Positions 1 to 8,166 of a DNA stretch of 35,543 bases are shown here, in pieces (positions within the stretch are counted from its first letter, which is position 1; each line of letters starts with the position of its first letter). The DNA is taken from assembly GCA_937919925.1 (NCBI GenBank), contig CALFOT010000061.1, positions 1 to 35,543 on the forward strand, in the 5' to 3' direction. The notes beneath the pieces were generated by a model. That model ran no database searches, was not told the origin of the DNA, and worked only from the letters and a program-made list of their open reading frames with translations. A program made the translations under genes and the position numbers. This stretch comes from an uncultured bacterium (lineage in GTDB: Bacteria; Planctomycetota; UBA1135).

Positions 1-838
1 CAGCCGCCGCAATGCTCCAGCCCAATTCATCCACCGGAGACGTGCCCGCGAAAGTCAGCAAAGGGGCGCCCGTTTGCCCGGAAAACAAATAGGCACGGCC
101 ATCGACGGCATCGCGTGGTGCACCAACTACAAAATCATCAAAGCCATCGCCATCCACATCGCCCACGCCGGCAACAGAAGATCCAAAATCGCCGCCGAGC
201 GTTGTGCCGTAAAGAGTATGCAACAAGTTGCCGTTGATTCCGGAGAACACATACGCAGCGCCCACCACCTGGAAACTCAGATCTTTGGCTCGGAGCGCGC
301 CAATGATGACGTCATCGAAACCATCGTTGTTCACATCTCCAGCCCCACTCACCGAATAACCAAAATTATCGAGCGCAGATGCGCCATCAAAACTGTGGAT
401 CATGGCGCCTGTCGCGCCGGAAAAAACATAAGCCGAGCCGGCGTTATTGAGGCTATTCGGATCGGCGTTGAAACTACCCACAATAAAATCCGCAAAGCCG
501 TCGCCATTGACGTCGCCTGCTCCGGCCACCGATTTCCCCGCCGAATCACCAGCCAGCAGACCGCCAAAAGCAAACAATTGAACACCGCTCACACCGGAAT
601 ACACATAAGCGGCACCAGCATTATTTCTCCCACCAGGATTTGCCCAAGGTGCGCCGGAAATCAGATCTGGCAAGCCATCGCCATCCACGTCGCCGGCCAC
701 AGCCACCGCATAACCAAAGTTATCGTTGGTGGCCGCGCCATCAAAGCGGTTTTGCAAAGTCCGGGTGCCGCCTTGCGCGACCAACGGAGATGCCACACAA
801 GGCAGCGCCAGCAGTAGCAGGAGTTGTAGGTTTTTCAT
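1..838 (-). CDS. FG-GAP (integrin-alpha-like) repeat secreted protein, 3' end cut by window edge
   Basis: The minus strand from the ATG at 838 encodes a signal peptide (MKNLQLLLLLALPCVASPLVAQ) followed by at least four FG-GAP repeats of the form 'DNFGYAVAVAGDVDGDGLPDLISGAP ... GAAYVYSG', with calcium-binding DxDxDG loops. The reading frame is open to base 1, so about 279 residues are visible and the C-terminus lies outside the window. FG-GAP repeats fold as beta-propeller blades; in secreted bacterial proteins they usually mediate adhesion or scaffolding, and no catalytic domain is visible. It starts 27 bp after the stop of the five-haem cytochrome on the same strand, so the two are probably cotranscribed. 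The long open frame on the opposite strand is a shadow of the repeats. The family call is secure; the role is not known. Confidence 0.9.
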   Translation of the reverse strand, partial: MKNLQLLLLLALPCVASPLVAQGGTRTLQNRFDGAATNDNFGYAVAVAGDVDGDGLPDLISGAPWANPGGRNNAGAAYVYSGVSGVQLFAFGGLLAGDSAGKSVAGAGDVNGDGFADFIVGSFNADPNSLNNAGSAYVFSGATGAMIHSFDGASALDNFGYSVSGAGDVNNDGFDDVIIGALRAKDLSFQVVGAAYVFSGINGNLLHTLYGTTLGGDFGSSVAGVGDVDGDGFDDFVVGAPRDAVDGRAYLFSGQTGAPLLTFAGTSPVDELGWSIAAA

Positions 839-865
839 CGGTTGTTTCGGTGGGAAATGAACTTT

Positions 866-2845
866 CTATTGAACAATTACGGCGATTGGGGCAGACAAAT
901 TATAAGTTGCGGCACCCTTTCGCTCGACCGCTTGAAACCAAATCTGACGGCCACTCAACTGCGGTGGAACTACGCTCATCACCAGTGTTGCTTGATTCAA
1001 AGCGTTTGCGGTATCGTGACCGAGTTGGTGGATCGGCTCTGCGATTCCAAGATCAAAACCATAGGGCGTTGGCGTAACCCCCAATCCAGCACGCGAGGCC
1101 AAGAACGCCACGGTGTTTCCTTCCCAAGCACCCTCGGCAACCAACATGCCGGGGCCGCCGCCGACTAGTACCGGAGGCGTGAGAACAAAAGCGGCATCAG
1201 GAAAACGACGCTCCTCCATGAGGTGGCCAAAATGAGGTGCAATTTTGTCTTCTAGCATGTTGCCTTTCCCATCCACTGTCCATCCTTTTGCATCCGTCAA
1301 GAAGGTGTAGGAGCGACGGTAAATCAACCGTGCGCGCACCGACACAGGACCGGTGCCTTGCGGAACATCAAAAGTGTAGGTAGTGGAATCAGTCGTAAGC
1401 GCGGGAATCCGTGTATCAAACAAAATCGCGGTGGCTTCGGTGTAGAACGTAGGTCCAACATTATTGGCATCAAGATTATGTTTGCCGAACAATTTACCCG
1501 GCAGTCCAGCGTAGTAACCCTGAGCGGGCAAGCCGACGCCGCCAAGATCATGGACGATTTGATTGCCGGTATGCGTGAGTGCCGCTCCATCAGAATCGCG
1601 CGTGGCCTCCACCAGCAAAATCATATTGCGCACGGTCACGCCGGTAGGCAAAGAGTGGCCAGTCATGTTGTTATCAATAGCAATATCCACCGTCAGCACC
1701 GTTCCGGATTGGGTCACGGCGAGATTCATAGCGCAGGCGTTTTGCAAAAACTGCGCCGTAGTGCCGCGGATATCGTGGCCACCCAGGGATTCCGCATCAC
1801 GGAAGGGAGCAATCGACATCACGCTGGCGAAATTACGCGACGTTTGCTGCATGTGGCAATCAACACAAGTTGCAAAATGCGGGCTGGCTGGATTCGCATA
1901 ATCACTGGTGCTCCATTCGTCCCAAGTGGGTTCGGAAACAATACTGCCTGGATCACCAAAAATGCCGTCATCATCGTGATCGTTGGTATCTTGATGGCAA
2001 GTAGTGCACATCGCTGAAGTCAGCTGCGGCTGATACGAAGGACGCATCATTGGATCGCTGTACATGGTATCGCTTAGCACTCCATACATCACCGGTTCAT
2101 GCATGCCCATCGTGCCCAACGGTGGTTTCGTGAACGTCGTTTGCTGAGGAAACAAACCGGGGTAATCCATATTGTTCTCATCTACGTGGGCGATTTTATG
2201 GCAGACGTCACAAGAAATTCCATGCGTGGCACCAACCGATAAATTGTTTAGATCGTCAAGGCCTTGGTTTGGGTTTTTGGTTTTCACCCATGGCACGGGT
2301 TGGTGGCAAGGTGCGCAATCGGAGTGAGGCGCATGCGCGAGATGGACCGAATCACGTTCATAAACAAAGCCGCCCATACCACCGGGAGTGCCGCTGCCAT
2401 CGTAAATATCGTAGAGCCAAAGGTTGACGCCACCCTTCTGCATAGGCGAACCATTCCATTCATCATATTGATCGGGATGGCAACCGGAACAATTCACTGG
2501 GTCTTGCAAATCATAATTGGGGTCGTCCCAAACGGGAACTCTTTCCATGCTGATGGATACGCCGGACATGGGTGTGCTTGGCACATAAATAAAACCGTTG
2601 AACCAACCTTTCTTGGCGGCCACCACAAAAGTGTTGCTGCCCGATGCACCTGGCAAACTAAAACTCCCGTCAGGCGCAGTGGTGGTGGTGAAGGAAGTTG
2701 CTTGAAGCGTGACTTTGGCCGCGGCAACGGGCAAGCCAGACAAATCCACTACCGTGCCTGAAATCTGCGCGGCGGCAAGTGTAGGCAGCAAGAAAAAGGA
2801 AAAAACCGCAGCGCAAGCGCTCATTTTAGGAAGGGATGTCAGCAT
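866..2845 (-). CDS. Secreted pentahaem c-type cytochrome with N-terminal carboxypeptidase-regulatory-like domain
   Basis: From the ATG at 2845 the product has 659 residues. I chose this start because it gives a typical signal peptide ending in LPTLAAAQ; a TTG at 2908 and an ATG at 2824 are alternatives. Residues about 28-100 resemble a CarboxypepD_reg-like beta-sandwich (ISGTVVDLSGLPVAAAKVTL). Five CXXCH haem-c motifs follow at about residues 119, 177, 212, 280 and 327. Further on is the 'NNMTGHSLPTG' signature found in cytochrome c554/hydroxylamine-oxidoreductase-like multihaem proteins, and then a C-terminal beta-rich module. The protein should act outside the inner membrane, either in electron transfer or as an oxidoreductase. 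An electron partner cannot be named, although a nine-haem cytochrome lies 3.5 kb away. The gene is probably cotranscribed with the downstream FG-GAP gene. Confidence 0.88.
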   Translation of the reverse strand: MLTSLPKMSACAAVFSFFLLPTLAAAQISGTVVDLSGLPVAAAKVTLQATSFTTTTAPDGSFSLPGASGSNTFVVAAKKGWFNGFIYVPSTPMSGVSISMERVPVWDDPNYDLQDPVNCSGCHPDQYDEWNGSPMQKGGVNLWLYDIYDGSGTPGGMGGFVYERDSVHLAHAPHSDCAPCHQPVPWVKTKNPNQGLDDLNNLSVGATHGISCDVCHKIAHVDENNMDYPGLFPQQTTFTKPPLGTMGMHEPVMYGVLSDTMYSDPMMRPSYQPQLTSAMCTTCHQDTNDHDDDGIFGDPGSIVSEPTWDEWSTSDYANPASPHFATCVDCHMQQTSRNFASVMSIAPFRDAESLGGHDIRGTTAQFLQNACAMNLAVTQSGTVLTVDIAIDNNMTGHSLPTGVTVRNMILLVEATRDSDGAALTHTGNQIVHDLGGVGLPAQGYYAGLPGKLFGKHNLDANNVGPTFYTEATAILFDTRIPALTTDSTTYTFDVPQGTGPVSVRARLIYRRSYTFLTDAKGWTVDGKGNMLEDKIAPHFGHLMEERRFPDAAFVLTPPVLVGGGPGMLVAEGAWEGNTVAFLASRAGLGVTPTPYGFDLGIAEPIHQLGHDTANALNQATLVMSVVPPQLSGRQIWFQAVERKGAATYNLSAPIAVIVQ

Positions 2846-3050
2846 GGTTCTACGTCTAAATTTACCAGCAATTCTCCTGCATCCCCGAAGACAATGGAGT
2901 TTTTTCAATCTCGAATTTAGGAGTTTTTTTGTGGCGCGATGGCGGAAAATATTCTCAACTTCTTGATAATCATTTCAGCGCTGCGCCGACCAGCGGCGTA
3001 GGACTCACAGGTGAGCGAAAAAGTCACACCACCATGGGGCTCAAAATGAT

Positions 3051-3078
3051 GGCGAATGGCGAATGGCGAATGGCGAAA
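3051..3078 (+). repeat. Heptanucleotide tandem repeat (GGCGAAT, 3.9 copies)
   Basis: Three perfect GGCGAAT units (3051-3057, 3058-3064, 3065-3071) are followed by a fourth with one mismatch (GGCGAAA, 3072-3078). Because the unit is not a multiple of three, any change in copy number shifts the reading frame across it. ATG codons at 3034, 3046 and 3049 lie just upstream. They are out of frame with the downstream ORF now, and would come into frame with one added copy or two lost copies. Confidence 0.85.
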
Positions 3079-3308
3079 GCGGGATTGAGTTCAACTTCAA
3101 AATGCGCGGCGGCGCCTTCGACCCCGAGACCGGTGCGCTGGATATGGAGAGCTGTGAGCTCAAGATGTTCCACCCAAACTCAGGCAACCACGATTTGTTC
3201 CGCACCGCCACCACCATTTATAGCGGTGGATACGCGGTACTGGGCGTTACTGGAGCCGAACCACTGTTTCTAGTCGTGCAGCTGCACCCGGTACAAGGGC
3301 TGCGTTAA
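3063..3308 (+). CDS. Possible small protein or gene remnant (81 aa), no recognised family
   Basis: The ATG lies inside the heptanucleotide repeat. The encoded sequence begins MANGESGIEFNFKMRGGAF and continues with 'DPETGALDMESCELKMFHP', '...TTIYSGGYAVLGVTG' and '...LVVQLHPVQGLR'. Codon choice looks like real coding sequence, and alternating hydrophobic residues suggest a beta-rich fold. An intrinsic terminator lies 50 bp after the TAA on the same strand, which fits a short transcription unit. I recognise no domain. It could be a small gene, the 3' remnant of a larger secreted-protein gene, or chance. There is no signal peptide and no clear ribosome-binding site. Confidence 0.35.
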   Translation: MANGESGIEFNFKMRGGAFDPETGALDMESCELKMFHPNSGNHDLFRTATTIYSGGYAVLGVTGAEPLFLVVQLHPVQGLR

Positions 3309-3328
3309 CGAGTTCTGGCTCATTTGCA

Positions 3329-3340
3329 GCAGGCGCCTGC
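3329..3340. promoter_or_regulatory. Perfect 12-bp palindrome upstream of efflux-like operon
   Basis: GCAGGCGCCTGC reads the same on both strands. It lies about 150 bp upstream of the membrane protein start and 18 bp before the terminator hairpin. It could be a dimeric repressor site or simply a GC-rich chance palindrome. No regulator gene is present in the window to pair it with. Confidence 0.3.
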
Positions 3341-3357
3341 GGGGGCAAGTAGGCACA

Positions 3358-3407
3358 AGCGGGGGCTTTCCAGACCAAACTTCATCTGGAAGGCCCCTGC
3401 TCTTTTT
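3358..3407 (+). terminator. Strong intrinsic terminator or attenuator hairpin
   Basis: The 17-nt arm at 3358-3374 pairs fully with 3385-3401, including two G-U pairs, around a 10-nt loop. A run of five T follows at 3403-3407 after one C. It works only on the plus strand. The only plus-strand ORF ending upstream is the small one at 3063-3308, so the hairpin either ends that transcript or lies in the leader of the operon that starts at 3493, where it would act as an attenuator. Confidence 0.75.
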
Positions 3408-3478
3408 CCATAACTGGTTCTAAGCAGGCTTTGCCGTATTCTGGGGTATGCACCTCCCCGCTGGCCGCCCTCGCTTCG

Positions 3479-3484
3479 AGAGGA
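3479..3484 (+). promoter_or_regulatory. Shine-Dalgarno site deciding the start at 3493
   Basis: AGAGGA lies 8 nt upstream of the ATG at 3493. It supports that start over the upstream in-frame ATG at 3448, which has no such site. Good Shine-Dalgarno sequences are rare in this window. Confidence 0.65.
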
Positions 3485-3492
3485 CCCTTTCC

Positions 3493-3945
3493 ATGAATCC
3501 GGATTGCGCCATTCTGGCCATCCAGCAAAAACTCGCTGAGCCGGCATGTGCTTGCCGCGGATTCGTTGCCGAACTGCAACATCATTTCGATTTACGCGTG
3601 CATGCAAAAGACCAACACTTGTGGTCCCCGACCTTAAGCGGCAGCCTAACACCCCTGGAAAACGGGCAATCCCTCCTCCACGGACTCATCAGCCCCAATC
3701 CAACTATTTGGACAGCGGTGGCCTTTTCCTACCTTGCCTGCTTCACGGGTTTATTATTCTTCCTCACTTTCGGGATTGTGCAGATCAGCCTTGCGCAACA
3801 ACCGTGGGCATTTTTTGCAGTCGCCGCCATACTGGTGTTAGCCGCCAGCGTGCGCTTGGCCTCCCACTTGGGAGAACGCTTTGCTGTTGAACAAATCACG
3901 CTGTTACGCGAGGTCCTTGAAGAAATTTTTCCCTCTCATGAATAA
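3493..3945 (+). CDS. Small two-helix membrane protein of unknown function
   Basis: 150 residues from the Shine-Dalgarno-supported ATG. Residues 1-70 are soluble and contain 'HHFDLRVHAKDQHLWSP'. Two membrane segments follow at about residues 72-96 and 103-123, and then a short amphipathic C-terminal helix. The pattern 'H..L.V....QH.WSP.L' before two helices resembles uncharacterised membrane proteins that I have seen annotated only as hypothetical. Its stop overlaps the ATG of the HlyD-like gene by 8 bp (ATGAATAA at 3938-3945), which implies translational coupling. It may therefore be a membrane partner of that adaptor. The function is unknown. Confidence 0.75.
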   Translation: MNPDCAILAIQQKLAEPACACRGFVAELQHHFDLRVHAKDQHLWSPTLSGSLTPLENGQSLLHGLISPNPTIWTAVAFSYLACFTGLLFFLTFGIVQISLAQQPWAFFAVAAILVLAASVRLASHLGERFAVEQITLLREVLEEIFPSHE

Positions 3946-5155
3946 AGCCACCGCCTTGATCTCCGCCCTTTTCATTGGGGCGTCCACCTCTTTTGTCAAC
4001 GCTCAAGAAGCAGAGAGTGTTACACCTGAAACGAAAATGTTTTTGGGCAAAGTCGTCCCGCTGGATGCTGAACAAGTCATCCTGGAAATGGCAGAATGGA
4101 ATGGCCCGCTGCGTTTTGTCGAAGTTGCAGCGCATGGCAGTTTGGTCGCAAAAGGCCAAGTTCTTGCGCGGCTGGAAACGCGCGATCTTGAAAAGCAGCT
4201 GGCGGAGATTGAGCAGTCGTTGGAATCCGCCTGGACGCGCAATGATATGGCTCAGGCACGCGCCGAACTTGCCGAGATCGCTGCAGAACAACACCTCCAT
4301 GATGCCGAGTTGGCGTTCGAAGATGCGCGCCAAGCGCAGCAACATTGGATCGACTTTGAATACCCGCAGAACGTCGCCAATGCCGCAATGAGTGCTACCC
4401 GTATCCAATACGGCATTGATGATTCCGCCGATGAGCTTGCGCAACTCGAGGCTATGTATACCGAAGACGAACTCACCGACGCCACCGAGGAGATCGTCTT
4501 AATGCGTTCGCGCAGGAATCTTGCGCAACAGAAGCTGGGTGCAAAAATCGCCGCCGCAATGCGAAAATTTACCGCCGACGTCAGCTGGCCGCGTATCGAA
4601 CGCGATCGTCGTCTTGCCTTCGAGCGCGCAGAAATTGCGCTGGATAACGCACGTCGCAGCAGGCAAGTCGATCGTCTGGAACGGGAGTTGCAGGCCCTTG
4701 AGAGGGAAAACTCAGTCCAAAAACTCACCCGCCAGCTGGAGTCTTTGAAAGGTGATCTGGAAAAATTCGTAATCACCGCCCCGCGCGCTGGCATGTTGCT
4801 CCATGGTGGTGCTCGGCAGTATCACCCAGGCGCCAATGCCCCCCGCTTCGAGCAATATGCTGATGGTTATGTGCGACGCGCCTTGTTCACTGTGGCCAAC
4901 CCACAAAATTTTGGCGTGTTGTTTCATGTTGACGAAGAGGCGCTGGGCGGATTGGATTTGACCCAGGCCGCCACCGCAAGTTTGGTGGCGTTTCCGGATT
5001 TGAGCGTGAAAGGAAACGTCACGCTGGCGCCTGCTGATTACGCCGGCTACAACAACATGGCGAGCCATACGCTGATTGCAATCATGACACTTGAAACCAC
5101 AATTCAAGGACTCATGCCCGGCATGGGGGTGAATGTCCTGTGCATTCTTAAGTAG
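3938..5155 (+). CDS. HlyD/membrane-fusion-type periplasmic adaptor protein
   Basis: 405 residues, starting with a signal peptide (MNKATALISALFIGASTSFVNAQ). It has a split biotinyl-lipoyl-like half-motif near residues 50-85 ('VEVAAHGSLVAKGQVLARLETRDLEKQ') and a long alpha-helical, coiled-coil-rich hairpin at about 75-280. The lipoyl/beta-barrel half then returns ('LEKFVITAPRAGMLLHGG', '...VANPQNFGVLFHVDEEAL'). This is the usual order for membrane-fusion proteins of RND, ABC or type I export systems. No inner-membrane pump or outer-membrane channel gene is adjacent, which is odd for an export adaptor. I chose the ATG at 3938 because it gives the signal peptide and overlaps the upstream stop. 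The stop TAG directly abuts the next ATG at 5156, so the three genes form one operon. Confidence 0.85.
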   Translation: MNKATALISALFIGASTSFVNAQEAESVTPETKMFLGKVVPLDAEQVILEMAEWNGPLRFVEVAAHGSLVAKGQVLARLETRDLEKQLAEIEQSLESAWTRNDMAQARAELAEIAAEQHLHDAELAFEDARQAQQHWIDFEYPQNVANAAMSATRIQYGIDDSADELAQLEAMYTEDELTDATEEIVLMRSRRNLAQQKLGAKIAAAMRKFTADVSWPRIERDRRLAFERAEIALDNARRSRQVDRLERELQALERENSVQKLTRQLESLKGDLEKFVITAPRAGMLLHGGARQYHPGANAPRFEQYADGYVRRALFTVANPQNFGVLFHVDEEALGGLDLTQAATASLVAFPDLSVKGNVTLAPADYAGYNNMASHTLIAIMTLETTIQGLMPGMGVNVLCILK

Positions 5156-6340
5156 ATGCGTGGCACTCTACTCGCCGCCTTTTTAGGGTATGCCGTGCTG
5201 GTTGGGAATCTTTGTGCCAATCAAGAAGCCGCCCCACGCGCGCCGCATCTGCACCAATCAGGTGCTGATTTCCTAGAAGTCAGCAATGCCGAAGCTACCC
5301 AAACAGGTGTTGCTTGGCTGTTAGAAAACCAAAATCCCGATGGCACTTGGGGTAGCCATCTTTCGCCGCGCTGGTATGAAGTGATGTGTGATGTGCCTGG
5401 TGGACATCATGCTTTTCGTGTGGCCACCACTGCGCTATGTGTGATGGCGTTAATGGAAACGCCTCAACAAAGTGAAGCGACGGTGACGGCTGCCAGTCAT
5501 GGGGTAGATGCGATTCTTGCGCAGCATGAGGTTAAGCGTCCTAATATGCTGGAACACTACAGCGTGTGGGCTTTTGGCTTTGGCCTCCAAGCACTCGCCG
5601 ATTTTCGTGCCCGTTACCCCGAAGATAAACGCGGCGCGGCAATCGATGCCGTGTGCCGTCGATTGGTGGAAAAACTGCAGCTGTACCAAGCGCTGGATGG
5701 TGGTTGGGGATACTTATCCCTACAGGAATCAAAAACATATAAGCCTTCCTTCACCTCGATGTCTTTTACCACCTCCACTTGCTTGGTTGGTTTGCAGCGC
5801 GCGCAAAAAAATGGCATCGAAGTCCCGTCTGAAATGTTACGCAAAGCACTAAATTCGCTCGAACGCTGCGAAACAGCTGCACAGGTCTACACCTACGGCG
5901 AACTGTGGCGTTACAGCCCGCTGCGCAGCGTCAACAACATCAAGGGCGCAGCTTGTCGGACGCCTGGTATTTTGGAGGCGCTGCGGTTGTTCGACCGACT
6001 CGATCCGCAAACAGAACTCGATCGCTATCGTTTATCGCTTAAAGCGCTGTTGATTGATCACCAACGCTTTCAAATCGCTGGATTACGCCGGCCAGTGCCC
6101 CACGAATCCCATTACGGAGTGTCCGGATATTTTTACTTATTCGGACACTACTACGCTTCTCTGATCAACGCGCGTTTACCCGTCAGCGAGCGAGAGCTTT
6201 ACGCGCCGCTGTTGGAAAAGGCGGTGCTGTTGTGTAGACAGCCTGATGGTAGCTTTTGGGATTACCCCCTGTATAGCTACCACAAGCCTTACGGCACCGC
6301 CTTTGCCTTATTGGTTTTAGCGCGAACCGCGCCGCATTAG
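5156..6340 (+). CDS. Secreted prenyltransferase/squalene-oxidase-repeat (alpha/alpha-barrel) protein
   Basis: 394 residues with an N-terminal signal-peptide-like segment (about 1-22). QW-type repeats typical of terpenoid-cyclase/prenyltransferase alpha-alpha barrels are visible: QNPDGTWG (59-66), DGGWGY (181-186) and QPDGSFWDYP (362-371). The catalytic DxDD and DCTAE motifs of real squalene-hopene or oxidosqualene cyclases are absent and the protein is much shorter than the roughly 630 residues of SHC, so it is unlikely to be a cyclase. Exported barrel proteins of this type are frequent in planctomycetes and have no assigned function. The start codon follows the adaptor's stop with no gap. 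The stop overlaps the end of the convergent nine-haem cytochrome gene. Confidence 0.82.
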   Translation: MRGTLLAAFLGYAVLVGNLCANQEAAPRAPHLHQSGADFLEVSNAEATQTGVAWLLENQNPDGTWGSHLSPRWYEVMCDVPGGHHAFRVATTALCVMALMETPQQSEATVTAASHGVDAILAQHEVKRPNMLEHYSVWAFGFGLQALADFRARYPEDKRGAAIDAVCRRLVEKLQLYQALDGGWGYLSLQESKTYKPSFTSMSFTTSTCLVGLQRAQKNGIEVPSEMLRKALNSLERCETAAQVYTYGELWRYSPLRSVNNIKGAACRTPGILEALRLFDRLDPQTELDRYRLSLKALLIDHQRFQIAGLRRPVPHESHYGVSGYFYLFGHYYASLINARLPVSERELYAPLLEKAVLLCRQPDGSFWDYPLYSYHKPYGTAFALLVLARTAPH

Positions 6341-7980
6341 GGCATGTCGTGACACTTATCGCAGGCTACTTGTTCGCCCTTCACGAAGTTCTCCCAGCGG
6401 TGCTGTTCATCGTTCCACAAAGTTCGGTTCACTGCAACGCGCGAAAGAACGGTGCCTAACAAGTTTGCGCCGTGACAAGTGCGACACAAGCCTAAATGGT
6501 GTTCCGCGATTTCTTTGTGATCATCCAGGAACAAGCTATCACCTACAGGGTGCATTCCGTGCGGCCCACCTAACGTAACTCCTACATCCGTAGTGTGGCA
6601 TGATGCGCATTCGATCACAGTACCTGTGTGCCCCTGCACTTCATAAGCTGCAATGTTGTCGTTCGAACGCTGCGGCTGAACTGGCCAAGTTGCGTGCGGG
6701 CTACCGTGACAAGCAGTACACGCCAACTCACCATGGCCTTTGGAGAAACGGTACAAGGTACCCGTCTCTTCACGAAAACGACTATTCGGAGCATCAATCG
6801 GAATTGCGGTAGTATCACCGGTATGCCACGCTTGCTGCAAACGGATGCCGTCTGTGGCAAAGTTTAAATTGGCACCCGTGAGGTGATTGATCGCATCTCC
6901 GGTGTGACAACTTTGACATTTCGGCATGTCTATCCATGGCGCACGATTGCCGCCGACGGCATTCATGTCGCCGTGACAATCAAAACATTCCATGCCGCCG
7001 TCGGCCATGGCACCACGATGGCACTGGGTATTTTGACCGGGGTGACACTGATAGCAGGTGGCCGCTGCCGAACCGCCAGGTGGGAAAATCGGCGCGCCGC
7101 CAATATCAGTTAGGGTGCCGTGGTAACCGTGCATGGTTGCGCTCATGGTGGAATGCAAAAGCTGCTCGCCGATGGGACCCACACCGCCTAAATCCAAGGC
7201 GGCAGAATAATGGCAGCTAGCACAAAGCACCGGTTGATTGGCCTCAAGCGCGGTAGCTTCTTTAAAATCGTGCAGCTTCAAGACATTGCGTTTGGTTTGA
7301 ACCTCAAGATCGCTTTCTACAGACCAGACTACACCTGGGTCGACTGCAGCTATTTGACCGCTTGCATGACAATTTTGGCAATCTGTTTCCGCAGAAACGG
7401 GCAGCACGATGTCTTGATAACCAACAACCCGGCCGGTGGCCTTGTGCACAGCGGAAATCCGCATCACCGGATAAGGATTTTCTAAACCATGATCATCCGT
7501 CGGAGTGATGGGAATCCCAAAGCCTTCAAAAAAAGTATGGGTGGTACTCCACGGAAGCTGTTGAGGGCCAACAATTGGCGCATCGCCAGGCATAAAAAAT
7601 CCGGTAAGGCTTTCACCTGGGGCGAGGGTAGCGCCGAACAGAGCGCTAGCGTTTTGCCAAAAATCTGTTTTCCCATGGAGGCTAGTACTATTCCGCGAGC
7701 CATTCAAATCTGCTACGGAAGTATAGGTGAGCTCGATGGAAGTATCGTCGAGCAGCATGGGTAAGTGGCCTGGACGACGCCACACAGCCTGAGCGTGGAT
7801 GACGTTGAAAGGTGGCAAAATACTGTAAACCGAGGTTTCTCGGTCGGTGCAGTGCATGCCAAGATCATTGGCAGCGAACACCTGAACTTTTGCGTTCTGG
7901 GCTGCGAGTCCTTCCTGCGCAGAGGCAGAGGCCGAACTTGCCAGAAACAACAGGAGAGTCAAAGAGACATGCGAATTCAT
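6337..7980 (-). CDS. Secreted nonahaem c-type cytochrome
   Basis: 547 residues from the ATG at 7980, which gives the signal peptide MNSHVSLTLLLFLASSASAS; the ATG at 8073 would put 31 residues before it. Nine CXXCH motifs start at about residues 201, 253, 309, 332, 355, 421, 458, 499 and 540, the last only three residues from the C-terminus. A haem-free N-terminal domain of about 180 residues carries 'FAANDLGMHC' and 'SILPPFN', features of an uncharacterised multihaem family found in Geobacter-like bacteria and planctomycetes. A role in extracytoplasmic electron transfer is likely; the partner and direction are unknown. The 3' end overlaps the convergent barrel-protein gene by 4 bp. Confidence 0.88.
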   Translation of the reverse strand: MNSHVSLTLLLFLASSASASAQEGLAAQNAKVQVFAANDLGMHCTDRETSVYSILPPFNVIHAQAVWRRPGHLPMLLDDTSIELTYTSVADLNGSRNSTSLHGKTDFWQNASALFGATLAPGESLTGFFMPGDAPIVGPQQLPWSTTHTFFEGFGIPITPTDDHGLENPYPVMRISAVHKATGRVVGYQDIVLPVSAETDCQNCHASGQIAAVDPGVVWSVESDLEVQTKRNVLKLHDFKEATALEANQPVLCASCHYSAALDLGGVGPIGEQLLHSTMSATMHGYHGTLTDIGGAPIFPPGGSAAATCYQCHPGQNTQCHRGAMADGGMECFDCHGDMNAVGGNRAPWIDMPKCQSCHTGDAINHLTGANLNFATDGIRLQQAWHTGDTTAIPIDAPNSRFREETGTLYRFSKGHGELACTACHGSPHATWPVQPQRSNDNIAAYEVQGHTGTVIECASCHTTDVGVTLGGPHGMHPVGDSLFLDDHKEIAEHHLGLCRTCHGANLLGTVLSRVAVNRTLWNDEQHRWENFVKGEQVACDKCHDMP

Positions 7981-8104
7981 GAATGAGAACAATTGTTGGG
8001 TTGAATTGGGAGCCAGGGGAGACAACGCTCTCAATTTGGCACACTCTTGCTGCTTTGATACATAAATCGCCACGTTTTCGTTTTAATAATTTCACAAAGT
8101 TGAC

Positions 8105-8117
8105 GTTTCCTTGAAAC
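8105..8117. promoter_or_regulatory. 13-bp dyad upstream of nonahaem cytochrome gene
   Basis: GTTTC-CTT-GAAAC is a perfect inverted repeat 125 bp upstream of the cytochrome start, in a locally AT-rich stretch (about 8060-8120) that could hold the promoter. It is a possible operator; nothing else supports it. Confidence 0.25.
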
Positions 8118-8166
8118 TAATACCCCTTTTTTGGCTCTCGTCGCCATCGCCGTGAAGAGCGGATTC

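Larger units (their letters stand above)
2846..3492. other. 647-bp spacer between divergent genes
   Basis: This gap separates the start of the pentahaem cytochrome gene (minus) from the membrane protein gene (plus), so it must hold promoters for both directions. It contains a 7-bp tandem repeat at 3051-3078, a possible 81-codon ORF at 3063-3308, a perfect 12-bp palindrome at 3329-3340 and a strong hairpin-plus-T-run at 3358-3407. I could not place a convincing -35/-10 promoter by eye. No tRNA or other known RNA fold was recognised. Confidence 0.7.

Noticed and set aside
74-817. 247-codon plus-strand open frame
   Set aside because: It is antisense to the FG-GAP protein. The minus frame has a signal peptide and clear repeats; the plus frame is low-complexity (AIAIHVA-type) text produced by the repeated GDVDGDG codons.
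1-838. CRISPR-like or tandem DNA repeat
   Set aside because: The periodicity is at protein level (FG-GAP blades); the DNA copies differ and have no spacers.
5156-6340. Squalene-hopene cyclase
   Set aside because: The protein is too short, has a signal peptide and lacks the DxDD motif; only the barrel repeats match.
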